Shown here: positions 16,806 to 25,279 of the stretch, piece after piece
How the letters are laid out: every line of letters starts with the position of its first letter
Position numbering within the stretch: the stretch's first letter is position 1
Assembly (NCBI RefSeq): GCF_006861655.1
Contig: NZ_SESI01000002.1
Location: 594,775 to 658,774, forward strand
Origin: Halonotius roseus
GTDB lineage: Archaea; Halobacteriota; Halobacteria; Halobacteriales; Haloferacaceae
DNA: 64,000 bases
Direction: 5' to 3'
Position numbers and translations under genes: made by a program
Notes under the pieces: model-generated
Told to the model about the DNA's origin: nothing
The model's input: only the letters and a program-made list of their open reading frames with translations
The model's database searches: none

Positions 16806-17411
16806 TCACTTCCCGAACCGCCGCTGTCGATCCGCATACTCCAGCAACGCACGCAGGTAGTCTCGCTTGCGGAAATCCCGCCAGTTCACGTCGGTGAAGT
16901 AGAGTTCCGAGTAGACCGACTGCCAGATCATGAAATCCGAAAGCCGCTCGGCTCCCGTTTTGATGACGAGATCGGGCTCATCGCGGAAGACGAGGCGGTC
17001 GTCGATGTCGTCGGCGTCGATCTCCGTGGGATCAAGCTCGCCGGCGTCGACCGCTTCGGCGAGCTGGCGGACGGTTTCAGCAAACTCGCGTTTCCCGCCG
17101 AGGCCGATGCTCACCTGGATCGGCGCGTCGACGGACTCGGTGTCGCCCGGGCGTCGCACCGCCAGCGGTAGTGGCGTCTCCAAGGCCGTGAGCTCGCGGC
17201 TGAGCGTCGGGATCACCGCCTCGTCAAGGACACTCACCGAGACGGTGATGCGGTCGGCCCCGTACTCGACGGCCCACTCGAAAAAGTCCCCCAGCGTCTC
17301 GTAGGCACCCTGTTCGAGCAGGTCGCGTTCGGTGATGACGACCGCGATGTGTGCCGGCGGCGGGTTCGACCGCCGGCGGAGCCGAACGGAGAGGTAGGCC
17401 TCGTAGAGCAC
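16806..17411 (-). CDS. Divergent cis-prenyltransferase paralogue lacking the catalytic Asp
   Basis: A 201-residue protein aligned with the cis-prenyltransferase fold. The C-terminal half keeps the family pattern (DLVIKTGAERLSDFMIWQ, then YSELYFTDVNWRDF, matching LIIRTGGDERTSNFLPWH and VYFCAPYWPEF). The N-terminal active-site motif QDGNRR is replaced by VVITERDLLEQGAY, so the catalytic Asp is gone, and the substrate-wall motif AFSTENF is replaced by VSVSVLDEAVI. This resembles the non-catalytic partner (Nus1/NgBR type) of heteromeric cis-prenyltransferases; that role is inference. GTG 17411 is preferred because the family starts with a short LYEAYLSVRLRRR helix; GTG 17447 is an alternative. 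Confidence 0.75.
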   Translation of the reverse strand: MLYEAYLSVRLRRRSNPPPAHIAVVITERDLLEQGAYETLGDFFEWAVEYGADRITVSVSVLDEAVIPTLSRELTALETPLPLAVRRPGDTESVDAPIQVSIGLGGKREFAETVRQLAEAVDAGELDPTEIDADDIDDRLVFRDEPDLVIKTGAERLSDFMIWQSVYSELYFTDVNWRDFRKRDYLRALLEYADRQRRFGK

Positions 17412-17534
17412 GATCGGGCTCTCGGGGTGCCGACAGGAAAAGATCACGGTGGCAGGAACCGGTGGTGTGAGAGAGCCACACGCCGATTTTGGCGTGTCGG
17501 GAGGGTTAAGTGGCCGTCAGGGATACCCGGTGGT

Positions 17535-18869
17535 GTGACATCACGGATCCGTCGCGCCGGTGCGTTCGCCCTCGTGGCCCTGCTGTCGCTTGGGGCCCCG
17601 ATCCTCGGCGCGGCGACAGCCGTTCCCTTCGCCGCCATCGGCGTCGCCGCGGCGGTGCTCATCGACGACGGCCCGCTGTTCGAGCTGTTTGCCCGACCGG
17701 GCGACCGCCAGGATGGGCGGCTCAACGGGCTGGCCGGCTTCGGCTTTGCGGCCGCCGGGCTTGCCCTCCTGTTGGCCCTCCCGCAGGCCGCCCTCCCGGC
17801 CGAGATCTTTGTCGCCGCGCTGTTGGTGCTCGGCTTCGGCAACCTCGGCACCGAGGCCGTCCGCACCCGCAGCAACAACCCGTTTCTCGCCGTCGCCGGC
17901 TTTGTCGCCGGCGGCGTTCCGGCGGCGATCGCCGGCCAGGCCGCGGTCACGGTCGCCGTCGACGAGGCGATCGCGTGGTCGGCCGTGATCTTTCTGGCCG
18001 TGATCGGCGCGCTGATCGCCGCGCTCCTCCGTGAGCTGCTGTACGAACGGGATGATCCGGTCGTGGTGCTGTCAGTCGGCCTCGCCAGCTGGTTTGTCGC
18101 CGCCCTGGTCGGCTCGGTGCCGACCCCGGAGCTGATCGCCGCGGTCGTCGTCACCGTCGTTCTGGGCGGGATCTCCTACGGGCTTGGGACGGCCAACGTC
18201 TCGGGAATGTTGACCGGGATCTTGCTCGGTGTGTTGACGATCGTCCTCGGCGGATTCGGCTGGTTTGCCGTGTTGATCGCCTTCTTTGCGATCGGCGGGC
18301 TGGCCTCGAAGTTTCGCTACGACCGAAAGGCCGCCCGCGGCGTCGCCGAGGACAACGACGGTGCCCGCGGGATGAGCAACGTCCTTGCCAACTCGGGGGT
18401 TGCCCTGCTGGCGGTTATCGCGGCCGCAGCCGGGGAGCTAGTCGAGCCAGCGGCGATCGTCAGCCTCGCGGTCCCGTTTGCCTTCGCCGGCTCGCTGGCG
18501 ACCGCCCTCGGCGACACGCTGTCGAGTGAGATCGGCTGTCTCTACGATCGGCCGCGGCTTATCACCACCTTCGAGCGCGTCGATCCCGGCACCGACGGCG
18601 CGGTGACCTGGCAGGGCGAACTCGCCGGGGTCGTCGGCATCGGGATTATCAGCGCGCTATCGGCGGCGACACTCCCGCTTTCGCCGAGCGGCTCGACCGC
18701 CGGTCTCGCCGCCGCGATCGTCGCCGTCGGCGGGCTCGTCGGGATCACGACCGACAGCGTGCTGGGAGCAACGCTTGAGGGCGATCGGCTCGGCAACCAG
18801 CTGGTGAACCTCTCTGCGACGCTGACCGGCGGCGTCGTCAGCGTCGCCCTCGCGGTCGCCCTGTTGTGA
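17535..18869 (+). CDS. DUF92-family membrane protein, VTE6-related
   Basis: A 444-residue integral membrane protein with around ten hydrophobic segments and the DUF92 hallmark in the C-terminal part: a loop KFRYDRKAARGVAEDNDGAR followed by VLANSGVALLA and ALGDTLSSEIGCLY. Plant and cyanobacterial DUF92 members (VTE6) are phytyl-phosphate kinases using CTP, so a prenyl-phosphate kinase role in isoprenol recycling is plausible. The neighbouring prenyltransferase genes support isoprenoid metabolism. GTG 17535 is chosen since the first transmembrane segment begins shortly after it. The stop overlaps the next gene. Confidence 0.8.
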   Translation: MTSRIRRAGAFALVALLSLGAPILGAATAVPFAAIGVAAAVLIDDGPLFELFARPGDRQDGRLNGLAGFGFAAAGLALLLALPQAALPAEIFVAALLVLGFGNLGTEAVRTRSNNPFLAVAGFVAGGVPAAIAGQAAVTVAVDEAIAWSAVIFLAVIGALIAALLRELLYERDDPVVVLSVGLASWFVAALVGSVPTPELIAAVVVTVVLGGISYGLGTANVSGMLTGILLGVLTIVLGGFGWFAVLIAFFAIGGLASKFRYDRKAARGVAEDNDGARGMSNVLANSGVALLAVIAAAAGELVEPAAIVSLAVPFAFAGSLATALGDTLSSEIGCLYDRPRLITTFERVDPGTDGAVTWQGELAGVVGIGIISALSAATLPLSPSGSTAGLAAAIVAVGGLVGITTDSVLGATLEGDRLGNQLVNLSATLTGGVVSVALAVALL

Positions 18870-19393
18870 TGCGATCGACGATCCGCCGTGCGAAAGCCGA
18901 CGATGCGGCCCGTCTCCGCGCGCTCCAAGCAGAGCTCACCGAGCCCGCGCCAGCCCTGTTGGATACAGCGATCCCCCAAACCGACGCCACACGCACGGAA
19001 ATCGACACCACACGCACAGAAACCGACGCCACGCACAGAGACGGCTCTCAGCCGACGCCGGATGCGTTGGCGGCGACGCCTGCGGCGTTCACGTTACTGG
19101 TGTCGGTCGACGACGATGACGTGGCCGTCGGCTATCTACTCGCGGTGAGAGGCGAGTCGACGCATCTCGCCGAGCTTGTCGTCGATCCACGGGCTCGCCG
19201 AGAAGGGCGAGCAACGGCACTACTCAGCACGCTTATCGAACAACACAGCCACCCGATAACAGTCCATGTCGCCGCTGACAACACGGCAGCACGGGAACTC
19301 TACGAATCGATGGGGTTTCAGGAACAGGCTCGGAGCGACGATCAGTTCGACCACGCCGCCGGGGTGACGCTGCGGTATCCGCGGGAGCGTTAG
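18869..19393 (+). CDS. GNAT-family N-acetyltransferase
   Basis: A 174-residue GNAT domain. The acetyl-CoA loop is [15 protein letters not shown], preceded by the strand [10 protein letters not shown]; the C-terminal motif [16 protein letters not shown] is the RimI-like end. Substrate (protein N-terminus or small molecule) is unknown. The ATG overlaps the DUF92 stop by one base, so the genes are co-translated. Between residues ~38 and 57, 7-residue repeats ([21 protein letters not shown]) interrupt the fold's loop between the first helix and strand. The stop overlaps the dnaG stop on the other strand. Confidence 0.87.
   Translation: MRSTIRRAKADDAARLRALQAELTEPAPALLDTAIPQTDATRTEIDTTRTETDATHRDGSQPTPDALAATPAAFTLLVSVDDDDVAVGYLLAVRGESTHLAELVVDPRARREGRATALLSTLIEQHSHPITVHVAADNTAARELYESMGFQEQARSDDQFDHAAGVTLRYPRER
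18980..19040 (+). repeat. In-frame 21-bp tandem repeat in the GNAT gene
   Basis: Units at 18980-19000 and 19001-19021 (21 bp each) and a shortened third copy at 19022-19040. They encode the TDATRTE-like heptads, so copy change in whole units leaves the reading frame intact. Confidence 0.75.
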
Positions 19394-20991
19394 ACTTCCA
19401 GCTCCGGCTCCGGTGGCTGTAGCTCCGCGGCGGTCACGACCCGTGTCCCGACCGGCTTTTTGACGAACTCGCCGGTGCTGGCGGCGACAACATGGTCGAG
19501 GCCGTGTTGGACAGCAACATCGAGGAGTCGCTGGCTGCATTCGCCGTCGATGACCAGCGCGTACGGCTCGTCGGCGGCCTCGATCGCCTCGATGAGATCG
19601 GCCGGCTCGGTCTCGGCGATGATCCCAAAGTGGTCATCGAGCAGCCGCGCGGCTCCGGTGCCCTCGTCGATGACCGCCTCGGCGTGGCTGCGCAGCGTTG
19701 CTGGCGGCCCGTCGGCGGCGGTATCAGTCGACTGCGTCGGGTCGTCACCGGTCGACTCGCTCTCATCGGCTGTCGCGTCGGTATCGGCGGTCGCGTCCGC
19801 GTCATCCTCGGATGAATCCGGGGGTGCGTCGTCGTCAGATGAATCCGGGGACACGTCGGGAGCAACGGTGGTATCGGTATCGACAGTGTTGCTATCGGGA
19901 GCCACGTCGACATCGAGATCGGTGTCGGGGGCCCCAGCAGCGTCGGCGGGGGCCTCGACCCCAGCAGCCTCCGTCTCCGTCGGTGCGTCAGCATCCTCGT
20001 CGACATCCGGCGAGGTATCTGTGGTCGGCTCCGACGGCGGCGACGGCGAGGCCGCGGGGGAGCTCGTCGGAACGACCTCGACCTCGGTGTCGTCGTCGTC
20101 CGATGGGAGAGGGTCGTCGGCCGACCGGGGTTGCTCGTCGGCGGTTTCATCGATGATGTCGGCGATCGCCTCCCGGACGTTTGGCGCGCCGCGAAGCCGA
20201 TCGGCGATGACCTTCTGTCGGAGCCGGTTGATAACATCCGAGCGGGACAGATCCTCGACCGATCGGTCGGGCGGCGCGAAGGCAACGAAGTCGATGTCGC
20301 CGACCTGCAGCAGCTCCCGGAGGATGAGCTCGCCGCCGCGATCGCCGTCGACGAAGACGGTCGTCGTCCGCTCGGCGGTGAGATCGGCGACAGCGTCGGG
20401 GACGTCGGTTCCCTCGACGGCGATCGCGTTTTTGATCCCGTAGGCCAGCAGCTGGCGCACGTCGGCCCGGCCTTCAACGACGATCACCGCATCGGAGCTC
20501 TCGACCCGCGGGCCGGCGGGCAGCCCCTCGTAGTCGACGACATCGGCGACGCGGGCGGAGTCTCGCACGTCGTCGACGAGATCAGCCCCGGAGACGCCGG
20601 TTTCGTCGAAGGCTGTCGACAACAGCTCCTTGGCGCGGTCGACGATCTCCCGGCGTTTGGCCGCCCGGATGTCCTCGATGGCGGTAACCTCGATGTCGGC
20701 CCGGCAGGGGCCAACGCGGTTGATCGTCTCCAGGGAAGCCGCGAGGATCGCGGTTTCGGCCTTGCCAAGGCTGGTGGCGATTGTCAGCTCGCCGAACGAT
20801 TGGCCGTTTTCCGAGGAGATCTCAACGTCGATCCGGCCAACCTTCGAGGACTGCTGGAGGTCACGGAGATCCAACTCATCGCCCAACAGCCCCTCGGTTT
20901 GGCCGAAGACCGCGCCGACGACATCGCTCCGCTCAACGATGCCGTTGGCGGCGATCCGGGCGTGAATTAGATACTTGGTTGTGTCGTCCAT
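19390..20991 (-). CDS. dnaG: Archaeal DnaG-type TOPRIM protein
   Basis: The archaeal DnaG homologue, reported as primase in Sulfolobus and as an exosome subunit that binds poly(A)-rich RNA. The N-terminus ([20 protein letters not shown], then the long [12 protein letters not shown] region) is family specific. The TOPRIM domain follows at ~165-260: [15 protein letters not shown] gives the catalytic Glu, and [11 protein letters not shown] the DxD pair. Residues ~300-430 are an unusually long Asp/Thr/Ala/Pro-rich acidic linker before the C-terminal domain ([20 protein letters not shown] and on). A TATATATG-like AT stretch at ~21041-21051 is the likely promoter. Its TAA overlaps the GNAT TAG. Confidence 0.95.
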   Translation of the reverse strand: MDDTTKYLIHARIAANGIVERSDVVGAVFGQTEGLLGDELDLRDLQQSSKVGRIDVEISSENGQSFGELTIATSLGKAETAILAASLETINRVGPCRADIEVTAIEDIRAAKRREIVDRAKELLSTAFDETGVSGADLVDDVRDSARVADVVDYEGLPAGPRVESSDAVIVVEGRADVRQLLAYGIKNAIAVEGTDVPDAVADLTAERTTTVFVDGDRGGELILRELLQVGDIDFVAFAPPDRSVEDLSRSDVINRLRQKVIADRLRGAPNVREAIADIIDETADEQPRSADDPLPSDDDDTEVEVVPTSSPAASPSPPSEPTTDTSPDVDEDADAPTETEAAGVEAPADAAGAPDTDLDVDVAPDSNTVDTDTTVAPDVSPDSSDDDAPPDSSEDDADATADTDATADESESTGDDPTQSTDTAADGPPATLRSHAEAVIDEGTGAARLLDDHFGIIAETEPADLIEAIEAADEPYALVIDGECSQRLLDVAVQHGLDHVVAASTGEFVKKPVGTRVVTAAELQPPEPELEV

Positions 20992-21305
20992 GGGAACACT
21001 CCAGCGACGAACGGGAACGGCGTGATGCCGCTGATATCATATATAAACGCTACGATCTGAAATACCTGTCGTCACCGCTGGCCGTGGGATCGAACCGATT
21101 TGACGGGGTTGTCACAAACGCGTTTGCTCACTTTGGTAACCAATCAGTAGAGAAGTGATAGTGTGATGGAGTAGCGTGCAAGATGGAGTGCGCGAATATC
21201 GCCCGAGGTGTGGACCGATCCACGGAGACAGATGATCGCTCAATTCTGGATATACACCGTACGATCTATCGAGAGTATGAGAATGCCTGGTCAACGGTCG
21301 TCGGC
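20992..21305. other. Gap between dnaG and a small membrane gene
   Basis: A 314-bp gap, richer in A+T than its surroundings. It holds the likely dnaG promoter (AT run at 21041-21051, read leftwards) and the start of a possible 49-codon ORF at 21183. A 14-nt word GCGTGCAAGATGGA (21174-21187) recurs at 58453-58466. I see no RNA gene or mobile-element end. Confidence 0.4.
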
Positions 21306-21332
21306 CTATGTTGCCTCGTCGCCATTTTCTGA
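21183..21332 (+). CDS. Possible 49-residue protein
   Basis: A small ORF, MECANIARGVDRSTETDD at the start and VVGLCCLVAIF at the end, with a hydrophobic tail. It overlaps the 3' end of the minus-strand membrane gene at 21306 by 27 bp. Nothing in it is recognised, and the case rests on the open frame and an AT-rich upstream; it may well be chance. Confidence 0.2.
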   Translation: MECANIARGVDRSTETDDRSILDIHRTIYREYENAWSTVVGLCCLVAIF

Positions 21333-21539
21333 GGGGGTACCGACAAGCCACGAGAACGCAGCACCGACTGCAATCGTCATCCCAACTACCGTGGCCAGAT
21401 TGAAGAGAAGTTCCTCATTGTATCCGGAGATAACGTATCCTGCACGGGCAATAGTGGAGAGAGTTACTCCCAGGAGGAACGTTGCAGCCAACAGCCACCG
21501 CCGAATCGAACGCAGCAATACAGTCGTTTCAGAGGGCAT
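21306..21539 (-). CDS. Small two-helix membrane protein
   Basis: A 77-residue hypothetical protein with two hydrophobic segments, WLLAATFLLGVTLSTIA and LFNLATVVGMTIAVGAAF, separated by a short loop, and a charged N-terminus (RSIRR) that predicts an inside start. ATG 21539 is chosen because the first membrane helix begins soon after; upstream starts add an unlikely stretch. No family is recognised and the gene has no operon partner. Confidence 0.5.
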   Translation of the reverse strand: MPSETTVLLRSIRRWLLAATFLLGVTLSTIARAGYVISGYNEELLFNLATVVGMTIAVGAAFSWLVGTPSENGDEAT

Positions 21540-21856
21540 GCGGTGACCTTCAAAAATCCGGGAGCAAAAACACACCGAAAGGACCTTCGGGTACTTCATG
21601 CGCACTCGGGATAGCACGACTGGTTCAGTAGATCGGGAGCGAAATGAACGCTGTCGGCGTGCTGACTACACGCTCTGTATCTTGTACTGACCCATATGCC
21701 AACGTCAAGAGGGATGCTGCTGGTACACCGTGTTCAGCGAGGTCGGCACAGAAATCAAGCCAAGATCGACCCGGCATGAAGAACATTTGTCTTCGAGACC
21801 GCCTTCCGGGAAGCAGTAGCAATGTTTAGGCGTCGCTGTCGGCTAGTACGCAACGA
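21540..21856. other. Gap before the symporter pair
   Basis: 317 bp with no gene I can support. A minus-strand frame of 65 codons (21625-21822) exists but has no family likeness and no clear start signal. The right part is the promoter region of the DUF3311 gene. Confidence 0.35.
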
Positions 21857-22072
21857 ATGAACCCGTCGATGCGCGCTGTCGGCTGGCTGCTCGCGTTTGC
21901 TGTCGTCGTCGCCGGTGCCGTGCCGTGGTTTCTGTGGGGGAACAGCCAACTGATCGGTGGCCTCCCACTGTGGCTGTGGTGGCATATCGGCTGGATGATC
22001 GTCGCCACCGCCGTCTTCGCGGCCTTCACCCGCCATGGCTGGGATCGATATCTGGGAGGTATCGATGGCTGA
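21857..22072 (+). CDS. DUF3311 small membrane subunit beside a sodium symporter
   Basis: A 71-residue protein with two membrane helices (VGWLLAFAVVVAGAVPWFLW; LWLWWHIGWMIVATAVFAAF) and the Trp/Gly-rich loop characteristic of DUF3311 and YhdT-type proteins. Such proteins are encoded just before PanF/SSS-type sodium symporters. Here the symporter start overlaps this gene by 8 bp. It is taken as a small partner or accessory of the transporter; its molecular role is not known. Confidence 0.83.
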   Translation: MNPSMRAVGWLLAFAVVVAGAVPWFLWGNSQLIGGLPLWLWWHIGWMIVATAVFAAFTRHGWDRYLGGIDG

Positions 22073-23606
22073 GACGACCCTGCTATCCGGCGGCGGGCTA
22101 TCGACAGCGGCGACATCGGTTGAGTTGCTGGTCGTTGTGGGCTATCTGCTGGTCGCTCTCCTCGTTGGCCTTGTCGCCTACCGACTGACCGGCACCGACG
22201 CCGAGGACTACTATCTGGCGAGCCGATCGCTCGGCACGCTCGTCTTGCTGTTTACGACGTTTGCGACGTTGCTGTCGGCGTTTACCTTCTTTGCAGGCCC
22301 CAACCTCGCCTACAGACAGGGCCCCGAGTGGATTCTGGTGATGGGAACGATGGACGGCATCCTGTTTGCGATCCTGTGGTATCTGATCGGCTACAAACAG
22401 TGGCTGATCGGCCAGCAGCACGGCTACGTCACGCTGCCGGAGATGCTCGGCGATCGCTTCGGCTCCACGTGGCTTCGCGGGCTAGTCGCGGGCGTGAGCC
22501 TCTTTTGGCTCTTTCCGTACGTGATGCTCCAACAGATGGGTGCCGGCGAGGCACTGGTCGGCCTCACCGACGGCACGGTGCCCTACTGGGGTGGGGCCGC
22601 GCTGATCACCGTCTTCATGATCCTCTATGTCGGCCTCGCGGGGATGCGTGGGGTGGCGTGGACGGATACGATTCAGGGGCTGTTCATGCTGAGTGTGATC
22701 TGGATCGCTGTCGCGTGGGTGTTGTCGGCGATCGGCGGGCCCACGGTCGCCGCCGCGGGGCTGGACGCGAACAACCCAACCTTCCTCGCGTTGGGGAGCA
22801 GCTTCTACACGCCGGCGTACATCATCTCGACGGCCGTCGTCATCGCCTTCGGGGTGACGATGTTTCCGCAGATCAACCAGCGTTTTTTCGTCGCCGAGTC
22901 GGCAGCGGTGCTGAAACGCTCATTCACGCTGTGGCCGGTGTTGGTGCTGCTACTGTTCGTGCCGGCGTTCCTGTTGGGGACATGGGCGGCCGGTCTCGGG
23001 GTTAGTGTGCCCGAGGGTGCGAACGTGTTGCCGGTGTTGCTCGGGGAGTACACCCCGGCGTGGTTCGCCGCGCTCGTCATCGCCGGCGCGATGGCGGCGA
23101 TGATGTCGTCGTCGGACTCGATGCTGTTGTCGGGCTCGTCGTACTTCACGCGGGATCTCTACCGGCCGTTTGTTGAACCCGCTGTGACGGCCGACCGGGA
23201 GGCGTGGCTCGCCAGAGGCGGCGTCGTCGCCTTCGCAACCGCAACCTTCCTCGCTAGTCTCACCCGACCGGGCACGCTGATCCAGGTCGGCAGCACCGCC
23301 TTCGGCGGCTTTGCCCAGCTCACGCTGCCGGTCATGGTCGCCCTCTACTGGCCGAAAACAACGCGAGTTGGGATGCTCACCGGGATCAGCGGGAGCCAAC
23401 TGCTGTATCTGAGTCACGTCTTCGTGCCGACAGTACCGGTCGATATCGGGGGAGCCACTATCTCGCTGTTTGCGCGAACCTACGGCGGCTGGGATGTCGC
23501 CCTCGCCGGGATGATGCTGGGAGCCGCACTGACCATCAGTGTCTCGTGGCTGACCACAGCCGGCACCGACGAAGCCGCCGAGCGATTCGCTGTTGGCGCG
23601 GACTAA
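22065..23606 (+). CDS. Sodium:solute symporter (SSS family)
   Basis: A 513-residue transporter with about 13 membrane helices of the LeuT-like fold. Family marks: DYYLASRSLGTLVLLFTTFA and TLLSAFTFFAGPNLAYRQG at helices 1-2, GMRGVAWTDTIQGLFML in the middle, and GAMAAMMSSSDSMLLSGSS, the sodium-site serines. The substrate could be pantothenate, a carboxylate or an amino acid; the DUF3311 partner points to the PanF/YhdT arrangement but does not settle it. GGGAGGT lies just before the ATG at 22065, which supports that start over one at 22035. Confidence 0.92.
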   Translation: MAETTLLSGGGLSTAATSVELLVVVGYLLVALLVGLVAYRLTGTDAEDYYLASRSLGTLVLLFTTFATLLSAFTFFAGPNLAYRQGPEWILVMGTMDGILFAILWYLIGYKQWLIGQQHGYVTLPEMLGDRFGSTWLRGLVAGVSLFWLFPYVMLQQMGAGEALVGLTDGTVPYWGGAALITVFMILYVGLAGMRGVAWTDTIQGLFMLSVIWIAVAWVLSAIGGPTVAAAGLDANNPTFLALGSSFYTPAYIISTAVVIAFGVTMFPQINQRFFVAESAAVLKRSFTLWPVLVLLLFVPAFLLGTWAAGLGVSVPEGANVLPVLLGEYTPAWFAALVIAGAMAAMMSSSDSMLLSGSSYFTRDLYRPFVEPAVTADREAWLARGGVVAFATATFLASLTRPGTLIQVGSTAFGGFAQLTLPVMVALYWPKTTRVGMLTGISGSQLLYLSHVFVPTVPVDIGGATISLFARTYGGWDVALAGMMLGAALTISVSWLTTAGTDEAAERFAVGAD

Positions 23607-23665
23607 CAAGCCGTCAGCGTGACTGACAGGCTGTCGGCGTGGACTGACAAGCTGTCGGCGGCGTC
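23604..23665 (+). repeat. Three 20-21-bp tandem units starting at the symporter stop codon
   Basis: Units at 23604-23623, 23624-23644 and 23645-23665 share a TGACARGCTGTCGGCGTGGAC pattern; the first includes the TAA stop. Each has a short self-complementary GACA/TGTC core, so the RNA could form small stems and serve as a transcription end. The third unit runs into unique sequence. Confidence 0.65.
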
Positions 23666-23876
23666 GACCACTGTCAACCGCCTCTTTTGTCCGGAATACG
23701 TGTGATGACTCTCGGTAGAACCAACGAACACTATGCCTGTTTGTACTAATATATTAGATATTACAACCAATATTTGATCTGAGTAGCCAAAATAGTGAAC
23801 ATTCATTACTGTTTTCCCCCAAAAACTTATTATCCATTGACTGTTTGTATTAGCCGCAAGCAAAAAGGATTGAAGT

Positions 23877-24326
23877 ATGAGTTCAGCAAACCTCCAAGGC
23901 TTCGGGCAAACGACGACGATGCCAACCCCCGGGCCACGCGACGTAGCCGGCGACACCGCAACGCTACCGGAAACGATCCCTCAGACCGAACAGACGGTCT
24001 ACCGGGACAGCGACACCATCATCCGAATCCACCCGGCGGAGCCGGGCGGTGAGGTGCTGTGTGTCACGCTGTACGTCCCGCTCGATGAGGTGACAGCGTC
24101 GATGACGCCAGCCCACGCCTCCAGCTGGCGCGAGCAGTCCTTTGAGACGGCCCCAAACACGGCTGACGCGCTCCCGGAGTCGACGTACGAACTGTACAAG
24201 CAGACCGTCACCGAACTCACCGAGCGGTTTGGCGTCTCGATCAGCGAGCCGACGACCGGCTACGGCCGGTGTCACCGCCGCCACGACGGCCCGGGGATCG
24301 TCTCGTTCCGCACGCGACTCCGGTGA
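23877..24326 (+). CDS. Hypothetical protein
   Basis: A 149-residue soluble protein of unknown family. The segment TVYRDSDTIIRIHPAEPGGEVLCVTLYVPL suggests beta strands, and the C-terminus contains the helix STYELYKQTVTELTERFGV. The AT-rich gap before it (23666-23876) has a TATA-like TTATTATC about 45 nt before the ATG. A short Thr-rich N-terminus (GQTTTMPTPGPRD) could be disordered. No partner gene is adjacent on the same strand within 130 bp except the next ORF. Confidence 0.65.
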   Translation: MSSANLQGFGQTTTMPTPGPRDVAGDTATLPETIPQTEQTVYRDSDTIIRIHPAEPGGEVLCVTLYVPLDEVTASMTPAHASSWREQSFETAPNTADALPESTYELYKQTVTELTERFGVSISEPTTGYGRCHRRHDGPGIVSFRTRLR

Positions 24327-24458
24327 GGTCGTCAGACGGCGGGGTTGTTTGTGCGGTATCCCCAGACTTATTTGCGTATACGTCGCACCAACGCTATGGT
24401 CTATCGGTGGCGGTCTCGGCAGGCTGCCTACTCGGTGTGGGGAGCCCAGCGAGAACCA

Positions 24459-25229
24459 ATGGACGAGGAGATCAAGCAGCATCTCTTCGACCATCACCAG
24501 GATAATCTGTCGCATGAAGATCCGGGCGTGAGCTGGGAGTGTCCCTACTGTGATCGATCTGAGATCAGCTACGATGAGGATGAGACGATCCAGCATTTCA
24601 AGGATCACCTCTTCGAGCACGAAGACCAGTTCATCGAATCGGGCGTCCACGTCGCCGACGACATCGACCGGTCGGGCAACATCCTCGTGAAGGCACCCAA
24701 AGATAGTCCGGGCATCAAAAACGCCCGGATCCACTTTCTCGCGCCGGGCGATATCGTCATCCTCGTCACAACAAATCCGGGAGCCAGACTCCGGTTGCTG
24801 CGGGAAGAGCTCGGCAGTTGGCCGGCACTCACGGTCGTGTTGACGACGAAGGACGATCCCGCCGGAGATATCTCCGGGCTTGATATCTCCGACGTGCCGA
24901 TCGAGATCGTGAAGCTCAGCAAGCAACTCAGCCTCTCAAAGCTCGGCAACACGATCTCGCAGGTGCTCGACGAACACGGTCGCTCGGAGGGGCGGATCAC
25001 CGTCGAGTTCGACATCCTCTCGGAGATCATCGACAAGTTCGGCGAGAAACCCGCGTTCAAATTCCTCCAGATCCTCACCAACCAGTTCAAAACGGTCGGC
25101 GCGATCGCCTACTATCCGCTGGATCCCAACACACACGACCAATCGACGCTCAGCCTCCTCGATGACTCCTTTGATCTCGTGATCCGGGCGACCGAGACCA
25201 ACTTCATCGCCGACAAGGATAATCGCTAG
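24459..25229 (+). CDS. C2H2-type zinc-finger protein with RecA-like (DUF7504-type) domain
   Basis: A 256-residue protein. Residues ~22-48 read ECPYCDRSEISYDED and then HFKDHLFEHED: a CxxC plus HxxxH pattern of a C2H2 zinc finger. The rest (ARIHFLAPGDIVILVTTNPG, LTVVLTTKDDPAGD, ITVEFDILSEIIDKFGEKPAFKFLQILTN) has the strand-helix pattern of the haloarchaeal HTR-like/DUF7504 proteins, degraded relatives of the KaiC/RecA fold without a Walker A motif. I infer a regulatory role; binding partners are unknown. Start ATG 24459 is chosen because the upstream 38 residues (Arg-rich) do not look haloarchaeal. Confidence 0.6.
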   Translation: MDEEIKQHLFDHHQDNLSHEDPGVSWECPYCDRSEISYDEDETIQHFKDHLFEHEDQFIESGVHVADDIDRSGNILVKAPKDSPGIKNARIHFLAPGDIVILVTTNPGARLRLLREELGSWPALTVVLTTKDDPAGDISGLDISDVPIEIVKLSKQLSLSKLGNTISQVLDEHGRSEGRITVEFDILSEIIDKFGEKPAFKFLQILTNQFKTVGAIAYYPLDPNTHDQSTLSLLDDSFDLVIRATETNFIADKDNR

Positions 25230-25279
25230 CGACGACCGAGCGCACACAGATTGATTTCACTGGAACCCGTTAGTCAGGT

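Noticed and set aside
19460-20443. Ser/Ala-rich plus-strand frame across dnaG
   Set aside because: It arises from the acidic linker codons of dnaG read on the other strand.
21625-21822. A 65-residue minus-strand protein
   Set aside because: Its composition is unlike nearby genes and no start signal is seen; only chance openness supports it.
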